From: Sphingobacterium gobiense
GTDB taxonomy: Bacteria > Bacteroidota > Bacteroidia > Sphingobacteriales > Sphingobacteriaceae
Assembly: GCF_002980575.1 (NCBI RefSeq)
Contig: NZ_PVBS01000001.1
Coordinates: forward strand, 1,054,001-1,118,000
Direction of reading: 5' to 3'
DNA: 64,000 bases
In this document: in pieces, positions 53,074 through 61,840 of the stretch
How positions within the stretch are numbered: the first letter of the stretch is position 1
How the letters are laid out: each line of letters opens with the position of its first letter
Program-made: the position numbers and the translations under genes
Notes under the pieces: generated by a model
The model's input: only the letters and a program-made list of their open reading frames with translations
Told to the model about the DNA's origin: nothing
The model's database searches: none

Positions 53074-54183
53074 TTATTTTCTTGCCGATACCCTCCTTTC
53101 TTTTATCATAAATTTAGCTCCTGTTTTTAATTCAATAGCCTCCAACACTTCAGATAATTTAGCATTTCGAGGGATAATGGCAGATAATCTTCTCTCGCCG
53201 TAAGGGGCCATATCTACCTCGACATCATACCAGCGTTCAATCTTTCGTGCATAGTATTTTAATGGTTCATCATTCACGATATATAAACCATCTTTCCATG
53301 ACGAAATCTCTTCTGTATCTACTTTTTTAATTGTTATTGCTTTTTTATCAGATACTACCGCCTGCTGGCCCGGTTTCAGTTCGATTTGATTGCCAAATTT
53401 GTCATGATGTACACGTATTCGCCCTTCGGTTAACGTCGTCAAGGTTTGCCCGTTGTCAGCATAAGCATTTATATTAAAACTTGTTCCCAACACTACAATA
53501 CGTTGCTTGTTGGTGTGAACAACGAACGGTTTCTTGCTGTCGTGGACAACTTCCAGATATACTTCCCCAGTAATTTCAACCTGACGTTCTTGACCAGTAA
53601 ATGCTGTAGGGTAGCGAAGAGAGGACAAGGCATTGAGCCAGGCTTTGCTACCATCTGGTAATGTTACTCGATATTGACCCGCAATAGGAGTGCTTAACGT
53701 GACCATCTGGACTTTCTTTATATCTTTTATAGACGTCCCATCATGATAGGTAATGACGTCTCCATTATTAATGAGACTTCCTTGTTCGCCGTTTAGTTCG
53801 ATGTGTTCCTCATTGTCAAAAGATAAAGTCGCGCGATTTGTTCCTGGCATTACATCTTGTTGCGTAGAAATAACCGTACGTGAAATATTTTGTACAATTA
53901 CTTTTTTATTCCATAGAATAAGACTAATTGCCAACATTACACACAAGATAGCTGCGATAGCACGAGCATAAATATGAAAAGAAGTTTTTCGTTTCGGTAT
54001 CTTGGTTAACCGATTTTGCAGTTCATATAAGTCTGCCTGTATTTGCTTATCCGTTAATTCGTCTATGTCATTATGAATAGACAGGTACCAGCCTTCAATC
54101 CAAGCCTTTTCCTCTTCCGTACAATTTCCTTTCAGATATCTTCTTAATAAAGCCTGTGCTTTTCTATGGTGTTCGTCAGCCAT
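53074..54183 (-). CDS. FecR-type anti-sigma factor
   Basis: Inner-membrane signal transducer of 369 residues. The cytoplasmic N-terminus (about 1-80, ALLRRYLKGNCTEEEKAWIE) binds the ECF sigma. One helix spans about residues 85-107 (AIAAILCVMLAISLILW). The periplasmic FecR domain (about 155-265) has LPDGSKAWLNALSSLRYPTA and VEITGEVYLEVVHDSKKPFV, and the C-terminal DUF4974-like domain has EPLKYYARKIERWYDVEVDM. It should receive the substrate signal from the STN domain of SusC. Confidence 0.92.
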   Translation of the reverse strand: MADEHHRKAQALLRRYLKGNCTEEEKAWIEGWYLSIHNDIDELTDKQIQADLYELQNRLTKIPKRKTSFHIYARAIAAILCVMLAISLILWNKKVIVQNISRTVISTQQDVMPGTNRATLSFDNEEHIELNGEQGSLINNGDVITYHDGTSIKDIKKVQMVTLSTPIAGQYRVTLPDGSKAWLNALSSLRYPTAFTGQERQVEITGEVYLEVVHDSKKPFVVHTNKQRIVVLGTSFNINAYADNGQTLTTLTEGRIRVHHDKFGNQIELKPGQQAVVSDKKAITIKKVDTEEISSWKDGLYIVNDEPLKYYARKIERWYDVEVDMAPYGERRLSAIIPRNAKLSEVLEAIELKTGAKFMIKERRVSARK

Positions 54184-54243
54184 GATACTTTTCCTTATTT
54201 ACAGTATAAGACGGACGAAAAGAACCAAGGGGGGTGCTTTACC

Positions 54244-54840
54244 TTAAAAAATTTTACAATACAAGACAAATAGTATCCAAGGAAATGCGCCCAATTTCAT
54301 GCGTAGCGCACGTAGTGCATCCTTAATATAGCTGCGCACGCTCTGCTCCGAAAGATTAAGTTTTTGTGAAATTTCTTTATGACTGAGGTATTGTTTTCGA
54401 CTTAATTCGAAAATTTCACGTATCCGAGGTGGAAGTTGAAGCAGTACAGTTTCAATCTGCTCCTCGAGCATTTTTTCTCGCACGTGATAGTCTGCTTCGT
54501 CAGGTTGGCTTCCTATCCGATGAGTTAACGATTCCAGATAGCTTGCCTTCGATCGCTCTCTCGAAATATAGTCTAAGATTCTATTACGGACACTAGCATA
54601 CAAATAAGATGACAGTTTCCCGGTCACTGTCAATGACTCCCTTCTCTGCCATATATTAGCAAAAAGGTCATGTACAATATCTTTTGCAGCATCTCTGTCC
54701 CCTAATTTATTGTAGGCATGTATATATAATAAACTATAATATTTGTTGTAAATTAGTTGAAAAGCTGATGTATCACTTTTCCGCAATGCATACAACAAAG
54801 CTTTTTCTTCACCTATAACATATGGTTTATGCATGGTCAT
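54244..54840 (-). CDS. ECF-family RNA polymerase sigma factor
   Basis: FecI-like sigma that should activate the downstream susCD genes. I use ATG 54840 (MTMHKPYVIGEEKALLYALR); an upstream Met adds a hydrophobic extension unlike the family. About 198 residues. Region 2: YNKYYSLLYIHAYNKLGDRD and AKDIVHDLFANIWQRRESL. Region 4: LPPRIREIFELSRKQYLSHK and EISQKLNLSEQSVRSYIKDA. Gene order sigma, anti-sigma, SusC, SusD is the standard arrangement for this signalling type in Bacteroidota. Confidence 0.92.
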   Translation of the reverse strand: MTMHKPYVIGEEKALLYALRKSDTSAFQLIYNKYYSLLYIHAYNKLGDRDAAKDIVHDLFANIWQRRESLTVTGKLSSYLYASVRNRILDYISRERSKASYLESLTHRIGSQPDEADYHVREKMLEEQIETVLLQLPPRIREIFELSRKQYLSHKEISQKLNLSEQSVRSYIKDALRALRMKLGAFPWILFVLYCKIF

Positions 54841-54910
54841 ATATACAATATTAATAAAATACTGTAATATCAGCAAAACCCCAAGTGTTAATTTGGGAAA
54901 AATTTGAAAC

Positions 54911-54939
54911 AAAAAAAGAGCGTCGGTTTATGCGCTCTT
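54911..54939 (-). terminator. Intrinsic terminator of the HTH gene
   Basis: AAGAGCG (54916-54922) pairs with CGCTCTT (54933-54939). On the minus strand the stem is followed by a run of T. It lies between the HTH gene and the sigma gene, separating the two units. Confidence 0.75.
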
Positions 54940-54960
54940 CTTTAAGAATTCGATTTTCTT

Positions 54961-55290
54961 CTACTTTTTATGAAGTTTTTCGTACAGTTCGATTACTTTC
55001 TTTTGTAATTCAATTACTTCAGTCTCCCGAGCTTGCAGTTTATCGTTTAACTCATTAAGTTCATCCTGGATTTGTCTTTCTTGTTCCGAATCGGATGTCG
55101 ACAATAACTGAACTAATGACATCCCGAATAGCTTAGAAATCTGATTCAATCGTGAAAGGTTCACATCGGTAATTCCGGTTTCAATCTTCGAAAAAGCTGG
55201 AATGGAAATGTCTAACCGCTTTGCCACATCTTCTTGGCTCCATCCTTTTTGATGTCTTAACAGACGAATTCTCTTTCCTAGTGCGTTCAT
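54961..55290 (-). CDS. XRE-family regulator with C-terminal coiled coil
   Basis: A 109-residue protein. The HTH domain (about residues 5-60) reads IRLLRHQKGWSQEDVAKRL, DISIPAFSKIETGITDVNLS and ISKLFGMSLVQLL. Residues about 65-109 are heptad-rich (LNELNDKLQARETEVIELQK), a probable dimerisation coiled coil. This architecture is common in Bacteroidota. Its position upstream of the ECF sigma gene, but behind a terminator, gives no firm target. Confidence 0.82.
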   Translation of the reverse strand: MNALGKRIRLLRHQKGWSQEDVAKRLDISIPAFSKIETGITDVNLSRLNQISKLFGMSLVQLLSTSDSEQERQIQDELNELNDKLQARETEVIELQKKVIELYEKLHKK

Positions 55291-55383
55291 TTTAGGTAGT
55301 TGCTATACTTTATTCTATCGGACAATTTTATTTCTTCCAAAAGTAATAAAAAGACAGTAAAAGGAACGCGTTTTACAGAATAA

Positions 55384-56754
55384 TTAATAATTTTTAAGGA
55401 ATTTATCTGCCAAACTAACAATATCCATGCTATTATATTTGGGAGAGACCATAAATAAAAGATTGAAACCTAATGACTTAAAACTATCTAAATAAATTTC
55501 GACAGAAGGGATATCTGTTAAAAACATAAAATTTCTGTGATTAAAAACACGTTGAATTTCGGACGCCAAATTACTTATTAAAATATTTTTCTCCTTTATA
55601 ATATCTTTATTGACTACGACCACCGCATAGTCGGATTCATTCATCGACTCCCGATAAGTATCCAAAAAACTTCGGTTATTAACATCGTATGGGTTCAACT
55701 CAATAATAGTTACGAGCCCCTGTTCAGGAAACTGTTCTTTAACCGCATGAATACTGGTTCTAAGCTTATAGGGTGAATAAAGAAAGTCTTGATATACCAC
55801 ACTGTCATTTTCACTCGCAACAAATTCCAGGTAGCGGACGGAACTTTTAAAATCTTTAATCGCTTCATAGAAATCTACTCTTTTTATACCTAACCATTCA
55901 CATATGATATATGACCCCGAAATGTTCGATAAGTTCAATTTTCCGAATACTTGTAAAGGAATACGTTCCTCCCCTAGATGGAGGTACGTGACACCTTTAT
56001 TAATAGAATACTCGGGCAGTTTATAGCCATGTCGATTAATGTTACAGCCTGAGGTTTCCTCTACAATCTTCACCAAATTCTGGTTATCCTTATTATAAAT
56101 CAATGTGCCTTTGGGCACGATGGTTTTAATAAACCTCTCAAATTGGTTAAAATATGCTGACTGCGCCATATTGGCCCTGCTTTCGTTCCATTCCACTCCG
56201 CTGATTAATGCGATATTCGGATTAAAAAGGTGAAACTTCGAACGGTCATCTATTGGAGAAGCATAATACTCGTCCCCCTCCAATAAAATAATCTTGCTAT
56301 GGGCCGTTAATTTTACGAGCGAATCAAATCCCTCTAATTGTGCACCTACGAGATAGTCAAAATCACGTCCGAGTCTCTTGAGTACATGCATTACCATACT
56401 CATGATCGTCGTCTTACCATATGTTCCCGCAATGACTACTCGCGTTTTATCCATGCTTTGTTCATAGATGAATTCGGGGAAAGAGTAGATTTTAATGTTC
56501 AGCTCTTGTGCGCGAAGCAACTCGGGATTATCCTTTTCCGCATGCATCCCCAAAATTACAGCGTCAATATCCTCTGTTATCTTTTCTGGAAACCAACCGG
56601 TCGTCTTTGGCAAAAGTCCTGCATTTTTCAATCTGGACTTCGACGGCTCAACAACTTGATCATCAGACCCACTCACCTGGTGCCCTTGCTCTGCCAACGA
56701 AATGGCTAAGTTATGCATCACCGCACCGCCAATGGCTATAAAATGAACTCGCAT
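55384..56754 (-). CDS. mpl: Mur-ligase family, Mpl-type muropeptide ligase
   Basis: Recycles murein tripeptide onto UDP-MurNAc. The 456-residue protein has the Rossmann start VHFIAIGGAVMHNLAISLAE, the ATP loop VVIAGTYGKTTIMSMVMHVL and the central LEGDEYYASPIDDRSKFHLF. The long form with MHNLAISLAE and DEYYAS residues is typical of Mpl rather than MurC. It overlaps the end of prmA by 19 bp and ends the glmU-like-tpiA-prmA-mpl run. MurC activity cannot be fully excluded. Confidence 0.8.
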   Translation of the reverse strand: MRVHFIAIGGAVMHNLAISLAEQGHQVSGSDDQVVEPSKSRLKNAGLLPKTTGWFPEKITEDIDAVILGMHAEKDNPELLRAQELNIKIYSFPEFIYEQSMDKTRVVIAGTYGKTTIMSMVMHVLKRLGRDFDYLVGAQLEGFDSLVKLTAHSKIILLEGDEYYASPIDDRSKFHLFNPNIALISGVEWNESRANMAQSAYFNQFERFIKTIVPKGTLIYNKDNQNLVKIVEETSGCNINRHGYKLPEYSINKGVTYLHLGEERIPLQVFGKLNLSNISGSYIICEWLGIKRVDFYEAIKDFKSSVRYLEFVASENDSVVYQDFLYSPYKLRTSIHAVKEQFPEQGLVTIIELNPYDVNNRSFLDTYRESMNESDYAVVVVNKDIIKEKNILISNLASEIQRVFNHRNFMFLTDIPSVEIYLDSFKSLGFNLLFMVSPKYNSMDIVSLADKFLKNY

Positions 56755-57599
56755 GCTCCTAAATTTTTAACAAACTTTGCTGCGCACCATTTATCCTGCA
56801 CTTTTTTGTGCTGATACTCAAACCCTGCAGATTGCGCTTTTTTCCTTAATATTTCCAAATCTTCCCCATCATAGAAACCGCTAATATACAATTCTCCACC
56901 AGACTTCGTACTTAACCCGTATTGGTCCAACTGTTCCATTAAGATGTTCCGATTGATATTAGCGAGAATAATATCAAATACTTTTCCCTTGATACGATCC
57001 TCTGATCCTAATTCCGATACGATAGGCACTGTATTATTCAGGATTTTATTCTCCTCGACACTTTTCACACAAATTTCGTCATAGTCTATCGCTAACACCT
57101 GTTTCGCTCCACGTTTAACCGCCAATATAGCCAGAATACCCGTACCGCATCCCATATCTAGCACTTCTTTATCCTTAAAGTCATTCTCTAAGATATAAGA
57201 GAGCATCATCGATGTGGTTTGATGATGCCCTGTTCCAAATGACATCTTGGGGTCGATAACAATTTCGTATGGTATATGAGGCTTCGATTCGTGAAAGGTG
57301 GCTCTAACGTAACAAATATCATCTACTGTAATCGGCTGAAAGTTACTTTCCCACAACGCGTTCCAATTTTGATCTTGTATCTCCTGGACAGTATAACGGA
57401 TGTCGAACCCTTCAGTTTCTTGTAATAACAAGGTCTCCAACGCTTGTATATCCAGATTGGTTGTCGGAATGTAAGCTACAAACCCTTGCCCGATGTTTTC
57501 AAAGGTATCGTAACCAATAGCTCCCAGCGAATCAATAAGCAGATCCCGTTGCCAATCTTCCATCGTTGAAGAAGTAAACATAACCGAAGAATACTTCAT
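56736..57599 (-). CDS. prmA: Ribosomal protein L11 methyltransferase
   Basis: SAM-dependent enzyme that methylates ribosomal protein L11. The 287-residue protein has an N-terminal substrate domain (about 1-110) and a class I methyltransferase domain with DPKMSFGTGHHQTTSMMLSY, VLDMGCGTGILAILAVKRGA and ILANINRNILMEQL (the NxxPP-like N-I-N-R variant of PrmA). It overlaps the tpiA stop by one base and mpl by 19, so the genes are translationally linked. Confidence 0.92.
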   Translation of the reverse strand: MKYSSVMFTSSTMEDWQRDLLIDSLGAIGYDTFENIGQGFVAYIPTTNLDIQALETLLLQETEGFDIRYTVQEIQDQNWNALWESNFQPITVDDICYVRATFHESKPHIPYEIVIDPKMSFGTGHHQTTSMMLSYILENDFKDKEVLDMGCGTGILAILAVKRGAKQVLAIDYDEICVKSVEENKILNNTVPIVSELGSEDRIKGKVFDIILANINRNILMEQLDQYGLSTKSGGELYISGFYDGEDLEILRKKAQSAGFEYQHKKVQDKWCAAKFVKNLGACEFIL

Positions 57600-58369
57600 T
57601 ATTTCGTATTGAAAACCTTAACAATTTCTAAGAAGTCACGTGATTTCAAGGACGCTCCTCCAATCAATCCGCCGTCGATATCGTTTTGTGAAAACAATTC
57701 ATTTGCATTTGCAGGATTGCAACTTCCACCATATAGAATTGATGTTTCCGCTGCGATTTTTTGCGTATAATGATTAGCAACAGTGTCCCGTATAAAAGCG
57801 TGTACCTCTTGTGCTTGTTCTGGAGAAGCAGTCAATCCTGTGCCAATCGCCCAAACAGGTTCGTAAGCCAATACAATTTTTTCAAATTCTTCACTCGATA
57901 GGTGAAATAATCCTTTCTCCAGTTGTGTTTTGATTACGTCGAAAACTTCTCCTCCTTCGCGTTCGTCTTTCGTCTCTCCGATACAGAAAATAGGCCTTAA
58001 ACCATTAGCTAAAGCCGAATCTACTTTTTGCGCTAATAAAGCGTTGGTCTCACCAAAATATGCCCTACGCTCCGAATGACCTAGAATAACATAATTAGCA
58101 CCTGTAGATTTAACTTGTGCTCCAGATATTTCTCCTGTGTAAGCTCCGGATTCTGCCTGATGGATGTTTTGCGCACCAACAGCGACATTACTTACGGGCT
58201 CCGCTAATTTTGCAATGCTGTGTAAATGGATAGCTGGACTACATACAACAACCTCCTGATCGCCCACAACCTCATCTTTGACCATGTTGACAATTTCCGA
58301 AAATAAGCTTAAACCTTTTTCGTAATCTAAATTCATCTTCCAGTTTCCTGCTACAATGTTTTTTCTCAT
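57599..58369 (-). CDS. tpiA: Triosephosphate isomerase
   Basis: Interconverts dihydroxyacetone phosphate and glyceraldehyde 3-phosphate. Standard TIM barrel of 256 residues: VAGNWKMNLDYEKGLSLF (active-site Lys), VILGHSERRAYFGE (active-site His), IVLAYEPVWAIGTGLTAS (active-site Glu) and ILYGGSCNPANANELFSQ. It overlaps the GlmU-like gene by 4 bp (ATGA) and prmA by one base. Confidence 0.96.
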   Translation of the reverse strand: MRKNIVAGNWKMNLDYEKGLSLFSEIVNMVKDEVVGDQEVVVCSPAIHLHSIAKLAEPVSNVAVGAQNIHQAESGAYTGEISGAQVKSTGANYVILGHSERRAYFGETNALLAQKVDSALANGLRPIFCIGETKDEREGGEVFDVIKTQLEKGLFHLSSEEFEKIVLAYEPVWAIGTGLTASPEQAQEVHAFIRDTVANHYTQKIAAETSILYGGSCNPANANELFSQNDIDGGLIGGASLKSRDFLEIVKVFNTK

Positions 58370-59577
58370 CGCTTCTTTAAGTTATTTATTTGTGTATTAA
58401 TTTCTGCTTCTCTTGTTAAACGATATATCTCCCGTAATATACGAATGTCTACTTCTGGGAGTAGCTCTTTCTTGGCGACTGACCGGGCTCGCAACATCTG
58501 TTCAAACTTATCCCAAACATATGTTTCCTGTTTTTCATCTGTCATCCAAGAAAACTCTCGCACAAACTTCGGAATAATATTTGACATAGACACCTGCGCG
58601 CCCACGCCAATTACAGCACCCGTCGTAATGGAAGAATTGATACCACACATTGCAAAGTCTCCCATAAAGGCACCCACTTTATGGTATCCCGTTTTCCGCC
58701 AGTCCTCTAGCCTATAATCATACAATTTAATCGTGTTCCAGTTGTTTTGAAGATTGGAGTTGCTCGTTCCAGCCCCCAAATTGCAGCCTTCTCCAATAAC
58801 AGCGCAGCCTAGATACCCATCATGGCCCTTTGCACTATTATCCCACATGACTGTATTATTGACTTCCCCTCCGACAGTAGCTTTCGGCCCAACACTGACA
58901 TTAGGATACAAACAGGCTCCCATCTTTACTCTAGCCCCTTTACCGATAGCTACTGGTCCTTTTAGATGACAACCTTGTTCTAACACCGCATCATCGTCGA
59001 TATAGATAGGCCCATCCAACGTATTAAATGTACAACCAAACGACCGCACATTCGCTCCGACAAAGAGATTATCTCCTATCACCACATTAGAAGTATGTAG
59101 CGTTTCCGAGGTTCTATTCTTTGTAAGCAAAGAATAGTCAAAGAAAATTTGTCGGACATTTTGAAGATAAATATCTTCTAAGAATTGGATACGGTGCACT
59201 TCCCCTTCAAAGTTCTGCACTTTTAGGGTACTCCCCTCTGGTTGAGACAACCATTTCTTAACCTTATATGCAATCCAGTCACCATCCTTCTCCAATATAC
59301 AGTCTTCCTCTAATGCGGAAAGTGCGTTTATCAAATCTGTCGATGGGCAAAGATTTCCACGTATTACCAAATAGGTAGCGGTAGATACAGGGCCTGGAAA
59401 TTTTGCTTGGAGATACATTGCTGTATAGAAGCTGGCCGGAGCACCCAATAACAATTGCCATTTCTCCTGAAGTGTCAATATTCCTAGTCGAAAAGCACCT
59501 ACCGGCCTTGTGAAAGCCATGGGCAACAAATGCTCGCGCCACGGGGCTCGATCATGTAAAACGACTTCTAATAGCAT
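58366..59577 (-). CDS. GlmU-like sugar nucleotidyltransferase/acyltransferase (alternative Bacteroidota form)
   Basis: A 403-residue protein with a divergent N-terminal nucleotidyltransferase domain (about 1-190, opening with MAFTRPVGAFRLGILTLQEK) and a left-handed beta-helix of hexapeptide repeats (about 190-350; IGKGARVKMGACLYPNVSVG, AVIGEGCNLGAGTSNSNLQN). It fits the alternative GlmU family that probably makes UDP-GlcNAc in Bacteroidota. First gene of an overlapping four-gene run and preceded by the rpmE terminator, so some read-through or a promoter in the short gap is needed. Confidence 0.8.
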   Translation of the reverse strand: MLLEVVLHDRAPWREHLLPMAFTRPVGAFRLGILTLQEKWQLLLGAPASFYTAMYLQAKFPGPVSTATYLVIRGNLCPSTDLINALSALEEDCILEKDGDWIAYKVKKWLSQPEGSTLKVQNFEGEVHRIQFLEDIYLQNVRQIFFDYSLLTKNRTSETLHTSNVVIGDNLFVGANVRSFGCTFNTLDGPIYIDDDAVLEQGCHLKGPVAIGKGARVKMGACLYPNVSVGPKATVGGEVNNTVMWDNSAKGHDGYLGCAVIGEGCNLGAGTSNSNLQNNWNTIKLYDYRLEDWRKTGYHKVGAFMGDFAMCGINSSITTGAVIGVGAQVSMSNIIPKFVREFSWMTDEKQETYVWDKFEQMLRARSVAKKELLPEVDIRILREIYRLTREAEINTQINNLKKR

Positions 59578-59595
59578 AATTCGATAAATTTACAC

Positions 59596-59629
59596 AAAAA
59601 AATCCCGACAAGGAGAACCTATCGGGATT
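59596..59629 (-). terminator. Intrinsic terminator of rpmE2
   Basis: AATCCCGA (59601-59608) pairs with TCGGGATT (59622-59629); on the minus strand a T-run follows. Confidence 0.85.
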
Positions 59630-59662
59630 AAAGTTATTTTTGGCCGAAGCCTATATCGAATA

Positions 59663-59908
59663 TTATTTTTGGTAACGACTACGGAATTTGTCGATACGTC
59701 CTGCTGTATCGACTAATTTCATTTTACCTGTATAGAATGGGTGAGAAGTGTGAGAAATCTCCAATTTCACCAACGGATACTCATTACCATCTTCCCAAGT
59801 AATAGTTTCTTTTGTGTCTACACATGATTTAGTTAAGAAAGTATAGTCATTAGACATATCTTTAAAAACAACTAATCTGTAGTTTGATGGATGCAGATCT
59901 TTTTTCAT
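59663..59908 (-). CDS. rpmE2: Ribosomal protein L31, type B (zinc-independent)
   Basis: An 81-residue L31 of the type B form: [20 protein letters not shown], then [20 protein letters not shown] and the basic end FRSRYQK. There is a single Cys and no CxxC pairs, so it lacks the zinc ribbon of type A. In bacteria with both forms the type B gene is induced in zinc shortage, but here it has a plain strong promoter and may be the main L31. A terminator follows. Confidence 0.95.
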   Translation of the reverse strand: MKKDLHPSNYRLVVFKDMSNDYTFLTKSCVDTKETITWEDGNEYPLVKLEISHTSHPFYTGKMKLVDTAGRIDKFRSRYQK

Positions 59909-59948
59909 TTTTATCTTATGATTATTATATATTCAACAATTTGAGGTG

Positions 59949-59980
59949 CAAAGATAATCTATTTCTCTAAATAAAACAAA
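59949..59980 (-). promoter_or_regulatory. Promoter of rpmE2
   Basis: On the minus strand TTTG (complement of 59977-59980), a 20-bp spacer and TATCTTTG (complement of 59949-59956) make a full consensus promoter 40 bp ahead of the start. Confidence 0.8.
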
Positions 59981-60067
59981 CAGAATAATTTTTAAATACG
60001 ACTTTAACCGTATATGTTTTGCTTCAACATTCAATTATGAACTATTTAAACATCCACTTTTTTTTCC

Positions 60068-60075
60068 TATTTTTG
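60068..60075 (+). promoter_or_regulatory. -7 box for lysS
   Basis: TATTTTTG matches TAnnTTTG, 30 bp before the start codon; a TTTA at 60045-60048 could be a weak -33 box. Confidence 0.5.
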
Positions 60076-60105
60076 CATTCTCATTTAGCACTTTGAATCA
60101 TTAAT

Positions 60106-61812
60106 ATGAGTACTGTATTATCGGAACAGGAACAACAGCGTAGACTAAACCTCCAGGCCCTTGTCAATTTAGGTATCAACCCTTATCCAGCGGATGAATT
60201 TAAGGTAAATGTCTCAGCTGCAGATATTTTGGAAAACTACGAAAGAGACAAACTAAATTACAAAAACATCCGCTTTGCCGGACGGATGATGAGCCGGCGT
60301 GTCATGGGAAGTGCATCGTTTATGGAACTACAAGATGCTACCGGACGCGTTCAAGCTTATGTCAAGCGTGACGATATTTGTCCTGATGAAGATAAGACAT
60401 TGTATAATAATGTGTTTAAGAAACTGTTAGATATCGGTGATATTGTCGGTGTAGAAGGCTATGTTTTCACAACCCAAACGGGGGAAATCTCCATCCATGT
60501 CGAAAAGCTCACGGTGTTGACAAAATCTTTACGTCCGTTACCTATTGTAAAAGAAGCAGACGGTAAAACCTACGATGCGTTTACCGATCCGGAGCAACGG
60601 TACCGTATGCGGTATGTGGATTTAATCGTTAATCCACAAAATCGGGAAAGATTCGTTAAGCGCACTAAATTGTTTAATGCCATGCGGTCGTTTTTCAATG
60701 ATGCGGGCTATATGGAGGTAGAGACACCAGTGCTTCAATCCATTCCTGGAGGTGCTGCGGCTCGTCCTTTTATGACGCATCATAATGCGCTTGACATCCC
60801 TTTATATTTGCGTATCGCAAACGAGTTATATCTTAAGCGACTTATTGTTGGCGGCTTTGACGGGGTGTATGAATTCTCAAAAAATTTCCGTAACGAGGGT
60901 ATGGATAGAACACATAATCCAGAATTCACCGTCATGGAGATATACGTAGCTTACAAGGATTATAACTGGATGATGAGCTTTACGGAACGCCTGCTTGAGC
61001 ATTGTGCGCTGGCTGTCAATGGAACTACTACGGCAACTTTCGGAGAGCATGAAATCGACTTCAAAGCTCCCTACAAACGTGTAACCATGGCCGACGCCAT
61101 CAAAGAGTTTACAGACTTTGATATTTTAGGCAAATCAGAATCGGAAATCCGTGAAGCGGCTAAGAGCATGGGCATTGCCGTGGACGATACAATGGGAAAG
61201 GGAAAACTGATCGATGAGATTTTTGGTGAAAAATGCGAAGGAAATTATATCCAGCCCACATTTATCACAGATTATCCTATTGAAATGTCTCCGTTGACAA
61301 AAAAACACCGAGATAACCCAGCTTTGACTGAACGCTTTGAGCTCATGGTATGTGGTAAGGAAATTGCCAATGCTTATTCCGAATTGAATGACCCAATAGA
61401 TCAACGCGAACGTTTTGAAGAACAACTTCGCCTTTCCGAAAAAGGAGATGATGAAGCGATGTTTATCGATCAGGATTTCTTGCGCGCATTGGAATATGGC
61501 ATGCCGCCTACTTCGGGACTTGGCATCGGTATGGATCGTTTGATCATGTTCCTAACCAACAACGCTTCTATCCAGGAAGTATTATTTTTCCCTCAGATGC
61601 GCCCAGAGAAAAAGGAAGTCGTTGTAGAGCTGAATGAGGAGGAAAAACTGCTGTTGGAACTACTTCAAGAAGAACGTAATATCTTGACAAATGTGAAGCA
61701 AGCGGCAGGATTAAGTGGGAAAAAATGGGATGCTGCAACAAAAAGTCTACGTCAAAAAGATCTAATTAATATTATTGTTGAGGGGGACAATAAGTTTATC
61801 ATAAAGAATTAG
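60106..61812 (+). CDS. lysS: Lysyl-tRNA synthetase, class II
   Basis: Charges tRNA-Lys. The OB-fold anticodon domain (about 50-160, FAGRMMSRRVMGSASFMELQ) is followed by the class II core with FNDAGYMEVETPVLQSIPGG (motif 1), FSKNFRNEGMDRTHNPEFTV (motif 2) and GLGIGMDRLIMFLTNNASIQ (motif 3). At 568 residues it exceeds the usual 500 because of a 60-70 residue C-terminal addition after FFPQMRPE (EEEKLLLELLQEERNILTNV) that looks like a small helical domain. It converges on kdsA. Confidence 0.95.
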   Translation: MSTVLSEQEQQRRLNLQALVNLGINPYPADEFKVNVSAADILENYERDKLNYKNIRFAGRMMSRRVMGSASFMELQDATGRVQAYVKRDDICPDEDKTLYNNVFKKLLDIGDIVGVEGYVFTTQTGEISIHVEKLTVLTKSLRPLPIVKEADGKTYDAFTDPEQRYRMRYVDLIVNPQNRERFVKRTKLFNAMRSFFNDAGYMEVETPVLQSIPGGAAARPFMTHHNALDIPLYLRIANELYLKRLIVGGFDGVYEFSKNFRNEGMDRTHNPEFTVMEIYVAYKDYNWMMSFTERLLEHCALAVNGTTTATFGEHEIDFKAPYKRVTMADAIKEFTDFDILGKSESEIREAAKSMGIAVDDTMGKGKLIDEIFGEKCEGNYIQPTFITDYPIEMSPLTKKHRDNPALTERFELMVCGKEIANAYSELNDPIDQRERFEEQLRLSEKGDDEAMFIDQDFLRALEYGMPPTSGLGIGMDRLIMFLTNNASIQEVLFFPQMRPEKKEVVVELNEEEKLLLELLQEERNILTNVKQAAGLSGKKWDAATKSLRQKDLINIIVEGDNKFIIKN

Positions 61813-61840
61813 CGACTTGCTTAATCGCATCGCTAATTCT
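61805..61840. terminator. Hairpin between lysS and kdsA
   Basis: AGAATTAGCGA (61805-61815) pairs perfectly with TCGCTAATTCT (61830-61840). It overlaps the lysS stop and touches the kdsA stop, so it can serve both converging genes. T-runs are weak. Confidence 0.6.
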
